A stretch of DNA of 64,000 bases. Source: Ailanthus altissimus. Its lineage: Eukaryota > Streptophyta > Magnoliopsida > Sapindales > Simaroubaceae. The translations under genes and the position numbers were made by a program. Shown piece by piece: positions 10,825 to 23,429 of the stretch. Location: the NCBI GenBank assembly GCA_946807835.1, contig OX327706.1, forward strand, positions 21,069,001 through 21,133,000, written 5' to 3'. The notes beneath the pieces are model-generated. The model saw only the letters and a list, made by a program, of their open reading frames with translations, did not search any database and had not been told where the DNA came from. How positions within the stretch are numbered: position 1 is the stretch's first letter; each line of letters opens with the position of its first letter.

Positions 10825-11709
10825 GCCGTCGGGCTACCTTTGTAGTGTTGTCGAAGACAGATTGTTGAGAGAGGCCAATTTGAGTCGATGTATTAGACCA
10901 TTTACGTTTATTTGGCGAGCTTAACGTTAACGGTTAGGGTTTGAATAAAGCTCTTTCTTCTAACAAATTAATAAAGATTTTTTATTACGTCAAAGTTTTT
11001 ATATTTAGGATGGGCTTTTCTTTTTTCTTTTTAATCGTAAAACAAGTCACAAATGGCCCTTTTCTTGTATTGGCTGATGAGAAATGTTGCTTAAAATATA
11101 ATCAAATAAAAAATGTCACCTTAGCTTGAATTTGAAGAATAGCTAAGAACGTCAATGGATATAACAGGTAACTTGTTATCTGCTTCTACAAATCTCACAT
11201 TTATTAATTTAGAATATAGAATTTTACACATACTACACAATTAAAAAAAATGCACATAACAAAATGATAATTAAATATCATTCACCAACTCAACTAATAA
11301 ATAACTAAAACATATGAAATATAATCAAAATCATAATTAAAGATAGTTGAAAAAGTAATTAAGATTGGTGAGAGAGAATTAAAGAAGTAAGCCTAATAAA
11401 TAATTTAGTTTTGGAGTTTTTTTTTTTCAACACTTTCTTTTTATTTTAATTTTTATCTATTGTATAATATATATTATTAATAAGTGACTGAACAACATCA
11501 AATACAATCGATTGTATTTATAGTAAAACTTTTATTTAAAACATAAATGGTGTAGATATCAAAATTAGACAAATAATGAACTTCTCGCCGTACCCGCTAA
11601 ACATAAAAAAATAAACAAAGAAATTTATTATTCGGTTGATTGCCCACTTGCTTCTTCCGTTCAATGACCAAAATATAGTGCCAAGGATTTTGTTGGATGC
11701 AAAAATCTT
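10825..11709. other. Intergenic, 3' side of the oxidoreductase gene
   Basis: AT-rich DNA without recognised genes. The last few hundred bases probably hold the 3' UTR of the minus-strand oxidoreductase ending at 11710. Confidence 0.4.
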
Positions 11710-13520
11710 TTATCCTTCATTGAGGATTTTGATCCCTTGGTACCTTCCTAGCATCATGCAAGTGGCCATTGGATTTGTACCTGGTGATTCTTGAAAAGTT
11801 GACCCATCAATTACCCTCAATCCGTTAACTCCATAGACCCTGTAATCATTGTCAACAACTGATCCAACCGCACAACCGCCATGATAATGATAAAATGTAC
11901 TTACGTTGTTCTTGCATAATTTTCTTAGCTCATTTGAGCTAGACGACAAGTTTCCTTGGTGTTTAATCCCCAGGAATAGGGAAATTGATTCTGAATTTGC
12001 CACTTTCTGGAGCAATTGAACCATCTTTACACATTCCTCCAAGTCGTTTTCTTTTGCTAGATAATTGAATTTCACTGAAGGATTCCTTCTGGGGTCTGTA
12101 CAGTTCAATTCAAGCTTCCCTTTAGAGGCTGGAAACGCAATCTTGGCAAAAATTCCCATCCTTGATATGTTGAAGCTAGTTGGCACAATCCCACCTTCGA
12201 TTATGTATCTAAAATCATCTGCTATGCCTACAACCTGAGGTGTGTCTGCTTGTCGTTTTTTGGGCTCCTTGTCTAAAAAGATGACAATGGATGGGTTGTC
12301 TTGAATTCCTTGCCCAACCTCTTTCAAATCTACCCTCGTTGGGATGTTGAAATCTTTGAGGTGTTGATGAGGTCCAATGCCACTTAACAAAAGGATTTGG
12401 GGACTGCCTAATGACCCTGCTGTCAAAATAACATCACCCCTTGTACTTGATTTATTCTTCTGATTGAGGTAAGCTTCATGAGTGTGATTTGAGCTGCCAT
12501 CGCTCTTTATGAACCTTATGCCACAAGCTGTGCTCGCATTTCCCTCACCTGCAAAATAGTTTGAATATAATTTGTGATAATCTAGAACTTCCTTCTCCGG
12601 GTAAGATTGATTTGATTCTTATAAGAATCCATTATTGAACACAGATAGTGCAAGACTTATTACCGTTATTATTAAAGATAACGTTCTTTACAGTTGCATT
12701 TAGAAGAATTGTTATATTTTTGGGATTTCCTGCCACTAAAAGATCAGCTGAGGTATGTCTCTTTCCAAATTCATCAAAAATAGTTGCACCCACCTTCGTT
12801 CCCTCAGTATGTTCCAAACTAAAACCGTCATAAGGTAAAACCCCTGCTTCAAGAAGGCCAAATTCAATAGCAGCCTGCCATGGCGTCAACTCATCAGGTG
12901 CAAAGACTACTTTAGATTCCACCCATTCATAAGCCTCCTTTACAAGCTGATCATTCCACATGGATCTTTTAACAAAACCCTCACTAGCTCTACTGTAAAA
13001 TCCGTAATTTATTGCTGTAGATCCTCCAAGCACTCGTCCTCTATAGTTCTGAACGCCATCCTTGGAGACGAAGCTTTGTGCAACAGATGAAAATTCATTG
13101 GTTTGGAGCAATGAGAGCCCCGCGTAGCTTTTATCTGTGACCCAAAGATTTTCATAAGGCGAGCCGCCTCGTTCTATCAGAAGCACAGAGAACTTCTCAG
13201 ATAAGGCTGCAGCTAGTGGGCAGCCAGTGGCGCCTCCCCCAACAACAATATAATCAAAGGACTTGCCTGAGACTTGTTTGACATCTGAAGTCATATGCGG
13301 GAGTTCTATTCCTACATTAATAAGAGAAGAAGGAGATCATTGTTATACTTGGAATATTATTTAAGCTTTTAAATACAAAGGTTATGGTAAGCATCTATCT
13401 GAAACACGTACCTGGAGACAGTGTAGAAGACGATAGAGGAAAGTTTGATATGAGTGCAATTACAAAGTAGGTAAAGGCTGCGAAGAACGCACAAGAACGA
13501 ACTTTCTGTGTAAACTTCAT
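11710..13520 (-). CDS. (R)-mandelonitrile lyase-like / HOTHEAD-type GMC oxidoreductase
   Basis: A flavoprotein of the plant GMC family, in which mandelonitrile lyases split cyanohydrins and HOTHEAD proteins act in cuticle lipid oxidation. Three exons join in frame: 13520-13412, 13311-12664 and 12548-11710, all with GT/AG borders, giving 531 residues. Residues 1-31 form a hydrophobic signal peptide, so the product is probably secreted. DYIVVGGGATG (56-66) is the FAD dinucleotide fold, GRVLGGSTAIN (128-138) is GMC signature 1, and the active-site HYHGGC motif is at 473-478. The second catalytic position reads GTNPMAT, with Asn511 where Prunus mandelonitrile lyase has His. This is the HOTHEAD-like state, so lyase activity is unproven. 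Potential N-glycosylation sites such as NITI and NATV fit secretion. A decayed paralogue lies at 20.4-27.4 kb. Confidence 0.9.
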
Positions 13521-14019
13521 TTCTGGTGTTAGCGCTTACTTAATGGTGTGAATAAACAATCCTGCCTCTCTTTCACCTCCGATTGAGAAGCTTTTGAATA
13601 ATAAGCAATCTCCAAATTTTCCTGCTTCCAGTTTATTTTCTCATGTTTGTAAACCAGCACTCTAGAAACAATATATGTGATTGATCAAATATTTTCAGAA
13701 GCCTAAATATCATCCTACGTTGGTTGGTTTTAATCGATTTATGAGGCTTAATAAATAGTAGTAAACCAGAGAGTACAGCGAGTGAGACAAAAGTCTAAGA
13801 GTTGGTGAGTCAGTGATGCGAGTTTATGACCCTTGAGTGCATGTGCATGTAGGTTTAGCCATTTAGGTTAGATTTTTTTTTCTTTTTTCCTTACTTAGGT
13901 ATCCCCTTCAAAGTGTTAAATTATAGAAATATACCTAAATTTTGAATATTACGTTATTATCTTTTTTTTTTCTTAAGAAATGCAATAAATGTTCAAAATA
14001 TTGTCATAAATATTATTTA
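13521..14019. promoter_or_regulatory. Upstream region of the GMC oxidoreductase
   Basis: About 500 bp separate the start codon from the next repeat. It should hold the minus-strand promoter and 5' leader. CT-rich sequence at about 13561-13580 lies just upstream of the start codon. I see no decisive regulatory motif. Confidence 0.3.
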
Positions 14020-15067
14020 GGAAAAATGACTATTTAATCAATTTAGATTGATATTTTACTTTATTAGTCTCTATAAAAAAAACTTAATATAAAAAAAGTC
14101 CTTGAATTATGACGTATCCAATAAAATTTGTATTTTTTAATTTTTTTTACTATAATACCCCTGGTGTCATTATTGACCAATAGTTGGCATGAATTGACTT
14201 TGTTGAAAAGTGTAAAACTATAAAATTACCCTCAATTAATTAAGACAAAATTTATATGTATATATCAAAATACCTTCAAATCATTGAATAAGACAAACTT
14301 AGTGGTCAAGAAATTACTAAAATACACGCCATTCAGTGAGTGAAACAAAAAATTTATTCTCTCTTTAATTTTAAAATACTTTTATTTAGATCTAATCAAT
14401 TTTAATATTAATACTTTTATTTTCCTTTTAAAAAAAGTATACAACACAAGGAAAAAGAAAAAAAAAATTAAACGTGATATAATCAAGTATACACATTGTA
14501 ATATAATTTTAACGTGAAATAATTTAATATATATAATTTTAATTATATAAATTTAATTGTATACTTTTAATGTGATATAATTTTAATTATATAAATCTAA
14601 TAATATAATTTTAACGTGAAAGAATTTAATTATATAATTTTAACATGATATAATTTTATTTATATAATTAAATTATATAAATTTACCATGATATAATATA
14701 ATTAAAAAATAATATAAAAATAATTAAATTAGTATGAATTAAGAGGAGTAAATAAATTAGTAGAAATAAAGATTGAAGTGCGTTAGAGAGCTGGTTCTAT
14801 GGAATGGTTAGGTGGGGGTGGTGAGATGAGGGTGATTTTAGGTGGGGGAATGGTTTTGAAGGGAAATGAAATGATAAATAGGAAGGAAATTAATTTTTTT
14901 ATAGTTTTATAAAAAAATAAACTATGATGATCGAAGAACGATTTTACCCTTTAAGAGTTAATTTTTAACAAATTCATCATAACAGTAAGGACCTTTTTGG
15001 TATTAATTTTTTTATAGGAACTAATAAGGTAAAATGATAATCTAATAGGGACTAAATAATTATTTTC
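14020..15067. mobile_element. Mutator-like MITE with long inverted ends
   Basis: The left arm (14020-14100) and the reverse complement of the right arm (about 14985-15067) align over about 80 bp. Shared blocks are GAAAA, TATTTA, ATTTTAC(T/C)TTATTAGT, CTATAAAAAAA, TTAATA and AAAAAGTCC/AAAAAGGTCC. Long inverted ends and a possible 9-bp duplication (TTATTTAGG against TTATTAAGT, 7 of 9) fit Mutator-like elements. There is no transposase; the core is AT-rich with the words TATAATTTTAA repeated at 14470-14700. Confidence 0.6.
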
Positions 15068-17340
15068 TCTTATTAAGTATTTTACTCGATTAGGTTGAGT
15101 ATACGAGTATTCTATTTATTCTAGGTCTCAATATTTTTATTCAACTCGTTGAGTAAGTGGAGTAATAATTACGTATTCTTCTTTCTGGTTTTTTCAGTCA
15201 AAGGCAATTTGATAATTTCTCTTTAGCTTTTGTGAATTCAAATTACCAACACACAGTTGAATCTTGCAAAGGAGTCCTCTAGAAATCCAGCAAGATTTGG
15301 CTAAGATGTCTCTCCCTGGTATGTGATAAAAAGAAGGTACTGCTTCTCATGAACCTGGACACATGAATAAATTTTGTTGATAATTTATGATCGTTATTAG
15401 TTTAGTCTCGCAAATATGTGGTAAGAATTTGCGTTGATGCGACAAATATGTTGTGTTAGATTTTAGTATTGTCATCTTATAGCAACACTCAATCATATTT
15501 AAATAAGGGTCTCTTTTGAATTTTATGAAAAATTTTGAAAGCTCAATCTTAAGTTTAAAGAGTTATTAGTAGTTCAATCCTTTATGTTATAACAGGAATT
15601 ACATGGTGTAACAACCTGCCTATTTGGGTATTAAAGTTTTTATGATATGTGAATAAGTCTAAATTTTTTTTTGAACTTAAGATTAAAGAATTGAACGAGC
15701 ATTCAAGGATTAAAAGTAAACTTATTTTGTGATAAAATGATTATACTATTTTAAAAGTTACACTAAAATGATGTAATAAGTAATTTTAGAAGTTATATTA
15801 TTTTATTATTTAATATATTATTTAAAATAAAAAATTGAGATACTATTTAAAAATGTAGTATTACATTTAATAAAAAAGACACGGTATAATTTCAAAGAAT
15901 ATTAATTGTGGACTTCGCCCGATTGTGATTTGTGAACGGTTCCGCAAAACTATAAACAGCTGTGACATTACGTAAGGGGCTATCACCAGCTCTCGCAATT
16001 TCTTTCTTTCTTCTTTTCTTTTTGTCTGGAGTAACCCAAAACCCTAGACTTCAAATGCATGACTTTGTCATCATGAGCTTGTTATTGTTGAGATGTTAGA
16101 GTTACGTACACGAAAATGATTAGGATTAACTGCTAGCTTTCAGCTTCATATATTTTGTGCTTTATTTTCTATTTCTAGGAAAGAACAGTTTTGGTTCTTT
16201 CTACTGCTATTTACATCATTATTTAGACCTTTGTTAACATAATTTCTATTTTTCTCGCAACTTCAATCAATATTCGAGGCTTGTGACTAAATAATAAACT
16301 TTTAGTTGGAAGTCTAAACTTATGGTTTTAATTTTGACAACGAGGATCGCCTCATCAAAATTTTATCTAATCTTTTTTCTGACTTGAATTTGAAAGCTTA
16401 TTGGCCACCCCTTAGATTTAAGCATGAAAGAGTTTCTTGTGGCTTATAGGTCAGAAGTCATTGTCCAGGAAATCCTAAAAGCTTAATTCGAGTAATCTCT
16501 TGCGCCTAAAGCATCTATTGCTAAGACGAAACTCCCAAAGTTTTGAAATTCACATGTTCACATCTCCATATTACATATTTATTTTTCAATTATATATGTT
16601 GCAAACTTTGTATTGATTTCATAATTCTTATCACATTTATCTTTTCTTATCAAGTTAAATTATCAGTAAAGAAGCACTCTTTGTCCTAGTGGCTCTTATC
16701 TTAACTCTCTACTTGACCTATGAGAAATAATTTCTTTTTGAGGAAGATTTTGTAGAAATTTGGATTGGAACCATAGTTAAACTTTTACTTAGATGAATTT
16801 TAATAAAACCTCTTAGTATAAAATATAGATTCGATTTTAAAATCTAAAATTAAGTGTTTTCAAAAATTGAAACAGAAATAAATTAAAAAATTGACTTTTA
16901 ATTTAATACTATATTAAAGAAAACACTTCAACTTAAAATTTTAAATTATTAATTAAGACTCAATATTAATATTAATAATAAATATTAACAAACAAATTGA
17001 ATATTGTCATCTCATTTTTCTAACTTTTTTTTGTTAGGTATTGACATATTTTTAAATCTGAGGTCTATCTATTCCAATTCAGGTCACGTCACAATCGTAA
17101 ACCCACCGAATCAGAAATCAGGCCAAGTCTATTACGACGATTCAAAAAACTTTTAACTCAAAAAGGACTAGTTTACTTTGCTTAGAGTTATAGTTGGAGA
17201 GTTTTCCACACAACTAAATACACAAAATTCAAAATAGAAGAATTTCAACATGCAGCAAATGGATGGCTGAGGGATGTATTCACAATAAGAGTTATTACAA
17301 GTAGGGTAGGTAGGTGTTTAGTGTTTATGGGGGCGTGCAT
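15068..17340. other. Intergenic, nothing recognised
   Basis: No supportable gene. A TTTCTTTCTTCTTTTC pyrimidine tract followed by AAAACCCTAGAC (15998-16050) looks like a plant 5' leader with a telo-box-like word. The reading frames after the next ATG close quickly, so this may be a relic. Confidence 0.35.
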
Positions 17341-17680
17341 AAGTGCATTTGTATGTAAGGAAGGCACAAAAAATTGGAAATCAAAAAATCGAATCGATTG
17401 GTTCGATTTAATTTTTTTGGAGAAAAATTAATTGGTCTGATTTTATTTTTTTAAGAAAAAAATTGAACGATTTAATTTCTGTTTTTTTCAAAAAAAATTA
17501 AAAAAAATTGAATTAAAAATTAAAAAAATCTATAATTTAAAATTAAAAAATTAAAAAAAAATTGAACTGAACCGAACCAAAAATTTAATTCAGTCCAATT
17601 TGATTTTTTTTATTAAAAAAATTAAATTTTATTTTATTTATCAAAAAAATCAAATTAAATCGTATCCACCCTTTTATTTA
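17340..17680. mobile_element. MITE-like AT-rich foldback
   Basis: A block rich in AATCGAAT, GGTTCGATTTAA and AATTGAAC words, with inverted counterparts between the left and right halves (for example ATCGATTGGTTCGATTTAA against TTCAGTCCAATTTG). The same word style occurs at 7357-8144, 27716-28370 and 31560-31990, suggesting related non-autonomous elements. Ends are not defined. Confidence 0.35.
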
Positions 17681-19300
17681 TATGGATGTTGAAGTTTCTT
17701 CTTTTTCATTGAGATTGTAGGATTCACTATGTTTACTTAATATTTCTTAAATTGAGTCTTGCTTATTTGTTTCTGGCTGTCGAGTCCTCAAATTTATTTG
17801 GATTTTTTTATCAAAATTTCTTTTATTAATTTTAATTAATGATGACAATTAACTGAAGTAGTTTATAATCATTCTCCCTGCCTTGAGGCCATGCCCAATT
17901 TCTTAAGAGGTCTAATGTAGCTCATAGACTATAAACTCGGACATTTCAAAAATGCGCCTAAGGCTCAAAGCTCATTATACAAGTAACTCAAGTCTTGATC
18001 TTCCAGATATTAAAAAGAATATCCTCAAAACTTGTGCATAATTCCCCCTCCCCAGGTTCACGACTTCAATAAATATATTCAGTGATCTAATGGAGACCTA
18101 TAACTAAAACCTTTTAAAAGTAATAGGAAAAACACATATCGACTGGGGACTAAAACTATCTGTGATACCAAAAAAGAATAGAAAACCATTGGTAGTAAGA
18201 GAGAAATAAATAAATAAATAATAAAGAAGATTTACTATTGAGAGCTAACTATTACATCAATAGTTATAAGGGAGATGGCTCGATTCCTTTCTGGTTTGTA
18301 GGGATAAAATTCCCAACATCGATAAAGAGAAAGCCATTGCCCCGTTGATGTGAACTAACTACATGCACAATTTATTTCATGCTCCGTCTCAGGGCCATAC
18401 AATAAGAATAATACTATATTTTTGAAGTGATATTTTAATATTTTTCTATTCTAAATAATATAATAAATAATTTAAAAAATTATAAAAATTATTCATTCAA
18501 TAAATATTTGATATATTATTTAATATGAAAAAATATTAAGATATTATTTAAAAAGTAATAATAATAGTAAAAGAGATGTGTATGGTTGGTTAGATTTGGT
18601 TAAAGCCTCGAAGGATCAGAGAAAAGGGGGAACGTTATTTTGAATGCACACATTTTCAATAATTCTAGCGATGTGACTCTTTCTCTTCAAGTGTTACGCC
18701 TGATATATAGGAAAACAAATAGTAATTTGCATCAGTTTGTTGCAATTCTTTGGCCATGAGCTTCACCTACACTTTGTGAGAATATATATATATATATATG
18801 TATAACTAAGAGAGATATAATTCTTTCTAGTTAAATTTATCTAAGGATCAAACTTGGAGATACTAAAAAAGACTGAAACTTGTTAGATGTGTTGCTTTTG
18901 ATGAAATAAAATAGAATATGTGACGTTAGATAGTAGCTAAATAAAGAATATTGATCAAAATAGAGAAAGTTAAAACAAATTATTATAGGATAAGGATAAT
19001 TTTGTTTCTAAAGTTTGGTTTAATTTTTAATTTTATTTTATAAATTTTAAAAACCTCAAAATTGTACCAATCTGTTAATAGAATTCTATTTGTTTTAATA
19101 TTAAAAGGATAAAATTAAAATTTAACATAAAATTTTAAAGTGAATTGACATGCAATATAAAAAAAAAAACGTAGCACACACTTATAAGTTTAAATTTTTA
19201 ATTTTTAATTTTATAGTTAAATGAATAATTAATTTATAATTAAAAAAATAAATTGTCTTTTCAAAAAAAAAAAATCATCTTCTTCATTTGTTCTGAAAAT
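17680..19300. other. Intergenic with one old duplicate segment
   Basis: No gene. 18605-18770 is the diverged partner of 2615-2830, and a short AT run lies at about 18782-18799. Confidence 0.4.
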
Positions 19301-20112
19301 TTATCTCAAAAAAATGGTTTGGGGTGGCCTGGGTGAGATGACAAAGGCTTTTTTATTCACCTCAAGATATATATCAATGGCTCTATATACCCCCATCAAA
19401 GCAATCTCTAGCAAAATCTGGTAGCTTTTCTACAATTTTAAGGTTCTAATCAAGAGATACATGAACTAAGGTACTTGTCAATCAATCTATCAACTTTCTC
19501 AAATCTTCCGTACTATCACAAACTCAAAACTATTCCTATTATTATAATTATTAGCAGATGCAATTATTTTGATTAATCATAAGGCAAAGTTTACATCATA
19601 AACACCACCATGAGCAAATCATCTAATGTTAATCCTCAAGCATTTCACCGATCATTTTCTCCAAATCAGCTCTACAATATTTGCTCACACCAAAACCATA
19701 CACAAATCTCAATACCTAATAGAGTATTCTCTAAGAAAATGCAAATTTGTCAACCAGAAATAACTCATGAGCGGCAGTGTCTGCAAGATCACCATACCCA
19801 AACTTTGATTAGTTCAAAACAACGTGTTGAATTTGAATAAAAAATTTCAAATGAAGCAGGGAGAATATTGTGAGTATTAAGCTTTTATTATTACTTTCAC
19901 AAGCCCCCAAAGCTTTGATGATTTTTTCAATAACCATCAATGCTAAAATAGTTAAATCGTCAAACCATCAAGCTTTGCTCAAATATGAACATGAATGTGA
20001 TAATGGCGGCTTGATTATTGATTTGCAAGAAGATAAAGATGAAGATAAAAGAGACGATAGAGCGATATTTATGATGAAACTTAAATTTGTATTGAGACAA
20101 AAGTTTTTTTAA
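19300..20112. other. Higher-complexity intergenic block, possible gene relic
   Basis: Less AT-rich than its surroundings. The plus strand holds two short open frames (19610-19840 and 19870-20112) with no recognisable domain. The minus strand reads broken peptide-like pieces. A decayed gene is possible, but I cannot name a family. Confidence 0.2.
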
Positions 20113-21103
20113 TTTTTAAATAATTTATTTTTAAAAAATAAATTATTTTATCTAGAGAGAGAAAGGCAAATGAGAGAGAGAAAAATTAAATTGAGACCAA
20201 AACAGAGCAAAATATGAAAGGCACAAATGATATTACATAATAAAATGGTATTCTCAATCAAAATTAATAAAATTTTATTAACGATTTGGAATAATTTTAA
20301 ATTTTTTAAAATTTAAAAGATAAAATTAAAAGTTAAATTAAATTCTGACAAAATTGTCATCGTCCCCATTATTTGTTCGGGTCATTGCACGCTTGCTTCT
20401 TCGATTTAAATTGATTCACTCAAAAAGTCGACACAGAATACGAAGATAAAGGATTTTGGGTCCAAAAGAAAACTCCTCTCTTAGAGCAATTTGATCCCCT
20501 GGTACCTTCGTAGCATCATACAAGTGGCCATCGGATTTGTAACCTAGTGATTCTTGGAAAGTGGACCCGTCAATTACTCTCAATCCATTTAACCCCGTAA
20601 ACCTTGTAATCATTGTCAACAACTGATCATCCAACTGCAAAAACCACTATGATAATGATAAAAAGTCCTTACATTATTTTTGTATAATTTTCTTAGCTCA
20701 TCTGGATTAGAGATCAAGTTTCTTTGCTGTTTAATCCTCGAGAACGAGAAACTGATTCTAAATTTGCAGCGTTCTCTAGCAATTGAATCATCTTTACACA
20801 TTCCTCTCAAATAGTTTTCTTTGGCTAGATAATCAAATTTAACTGAAGGGTTTCTCCCGGGTTTTGTGTTGTTCAATTCAAGCTTACTTTTAGATTGATT
20901 GAATATTTATAAGATTCCATTACTGCACTTACATTTTGAAAGGCTGCTTACTATTATTATCAAAGATAATGTTCTTTACAGATGCATTATACTATTGAGA
21001 TTTCCAACCTGTAGGAGATCAGTAACTATATCTCTTACCAAATTCATTAAAAATTGAGGTGCCCACTTTCGTTCCCTCAATATATTATAAAGTAAAATTA
21101 TTA

Positions 21104-21952
21104 TGTTAAGAGAGAGAGCGACATTCTCTCTTTCAAAATTAAATTGAAACAAAAAATTTTAAATTTAACTTAAAACTCTAACTTGCTTACACAACATAAT
21201 AACTTATTAGCTAAGCAAAATATCAAGAATTCAAAGCATAATATAAAAGAGTACAATACAATCTTACGTGGTTCGGCCAATTACTATATCCACGGTGGAT
21301 CCAATGATCATAACCTCTCTTATGAACTCTTTAGAGATTTTACAAGAAAAACTCAATGAAGAACCCTCAAAATGACCTATTATTTACTGAACCTTTACTC
21401 TACTACGAATAATGATCACCCAAACGACGGTTCCACCCTAGCGTACACAAGCACTCAATGTCTACCTAGTTCTTCCCCTCTCTTAGAGTCTCTCTTAATG
21501 CTTAATCCCAACTAAAGAGTTTACAAGTGTTTATATGTGGTTTATTTCGTGCCTACTAACCCTATTCCTTGTTGGAGTAAGAGTCCATTTATTTTGGAAG
21601 TTCTAAACTCTCCAAAACTTGAAATCAGGATAACAAAAATGAACATCCTAACGCTTCTGGCGCTGCGGCAGTCATCCCTGGGCATCGCGGCACTAACCAT
21701 TGTCGTGCCCATTGCCACGATGCTGGGCTTCTATGCTGGGCGCTGCGGGGCTCAACCTTGGTGCCCTCTATGCTTATTTTCTTCACTTTCTTCGCATCTT
21801 CCAATCCAGTTTCGCTTTCCCCTTTCGTGTCCCATACGTTCTAGACTTCTCCATACGTGTCCCATACGTTCTAGACTTCTTGTGACTCTCCACTTTGGTA
21901 TTCATCTCAATTCTTATCCAATTAAGATTGTTGAATCACTAATTTTCCAACA
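21104..21952 (-). repeat. 3' LTR of the copia element
   Basis: About 849 bp. A short internal tandem duplication of CCATACGTTCTAGACTTCT lies at about 21831-21880. The element-strand transcript-start region contains the GAACCACGTAAGATTGTATT-like block typical of copia LTRs. Confidence 0.8.
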
Positions 21953-22139
21953 AACTATTCCTTGATTCAAAATCTTTCAAATAAGAAGGCTTTGAGATTT
22001 GATCCACACTAATACTCTATTACCTAAAGTTGAGTCCGGTTAAGTCCGGTTAAGTCTCCACCAAGACTTAACTTTCCCCGAACTGGTGACTTTGGTCTCC
22101 AAAGGCATTCGTGCACCTTGCATAGGGTATGGATACGTT

Positions 22140-23378
22140 ACACTCCTTTCCGACCTTCATCACCTGTGTGAGCATGGTTTGGATGTCGTCTAGTGGTCTG
22201 CATTATCCCAACACCCAGTGTTAGGCCACTCATGGCTATCCCAGTTAGCACATAGAGCCCCCCTCCCCCATTGTGCTTCTCACCCTCAAACCTTATAGGT
22301 AATTTCTTTACTCTTAGTTTTCCTTTTTCAGCTCTAACCGAATACCCATTCTCATCGAACCTGCCTAGGGACATCAAGTTCCTCATTAGTTTAAGAACAT
22401 ATTTTACACCATGTAAGTCCCTAATTTCTCCACCTTACATCCTCAGCCTTATGTTACCAACTCTTAAGATCTCACACATCATGTCATTCCCCATTAGAGT
22501 TTTATCTTTATTGGCTTTGTAGTTGGTAAACATTAATCTGTCGGGACACATATGAACGTTGCACCCCGAATTTAGTATCCATTTGCCAGCGTACTTTCCT
22601 TTTGAGGCTACCAATGTGTCTATAACTTCGGTATCTTCCTCAGTACCTATTGTAGCCTACCCTCCTTGATCTTTTGATTTCGGACAATCATTCACAAAAT
22701 GCCATTCCTTATTATAAAGAAAACACTTCTTGGATCTCCTCCTTAATTAGTTGATCTTCCTTTCTTGTGCAAGCAATGCTGCTCCACTCTCGGACTCGGA
22801 TCTCTTTGTCAATTCTTTTGAGTTCAGTGATGTCTTGACGTCATTCATCATTAAAGACTCATTACCATACAGTAGCGTATCCATAAAACTCTCATAGCTC
22901 TTCGGCAACGTATTTAACAGGATAATGGCCTTATCTTCATCCTCAGTCTTGATGCCCAGTTCCTCAAGACTTATGATGATCTTATTGAACTCGTCAATAT
23001 GAGCTCTCAATGAAGATCCATTGTGCATTGTTAGCTGATGTAGTTTCTTTTTTACAAGAAGTTTATTTGTAAGAGACTTCTTTATGTATAATGCATCGAG
23101 TCTCTTCTATAACCCCAAAGCGGTTTTCTCATCACTAACTTCCCTTAATACTTCATCGCTCAAAGTTAGGATTATGGTATTGTGAGCCTTTTTCTGAATC
23201 GTGTCCCAATCTTTCTATCCGAACTTTGAGGTTGTCGTCTCATCGCTAGTTAAGGAGTTGGCTTTCTCCAAGGCTGAGCCTAGCCCTTCCTTCACTAGTA
23301 GAGCCCTAACCTTCTTCCTCCAAAGATTAAAGTCATTCATCCCATTGAACTTATTTATTTCTTACTTGATTGCAGCCA
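22140..23378 (-). pseudogene. Degenerate copia gag and protease start
   Basis: From an ATG at 23378 (MAAIK) the frame reads a copia gag (UBN2-type) with KFNGMNDFNLWRKKV and, further on, LRAHIDEFNKI and LNTLPKSYESF. Several stop codons interrupt it, for example directly after MAAIK. The zinc knuckle near 22690-22735 has lost one cysteine (C-F-L-Y in place of C-x2-C). The protease-like motif WILNSGC near 22565-22585 has Asn in place of the catalytic Asp. A GLYVL pre-integrase word is at about 22240-22255, and after it all of pol is missing. Dead and non-autonomous. Confidence 0.75.
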
Positions 23379-23429
23379 TGATTTAAATACCTCATGTGTC
23401 TATTATCGAACCTTTAGCTCTGATACCAG

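Noticed and set aside
19610..20112. Two plus-strand open frames of 76 and 80 codons as genes
   Set aside because: No domain, no splice support and biased low-complexity ends; kept only as a possible relic block.
21084..21099. A 16-bp identity (21084-21099 and 24267-24282) as a long target-site duplication of the copia element
   Set aside because: Alignment with the intact oxidoreductase shows both copies are native sequence either side of the element that happen to look alike. The 5-bp TATTA/GATTA pair next to the TG...CA ends fits LTR insertion better.
21537..21965. A 142-codon plus-strand open frame as a gene
   Set aside because: It lies antisense within the 3' LTR and reads GC-rich LTR repeats; no domain.
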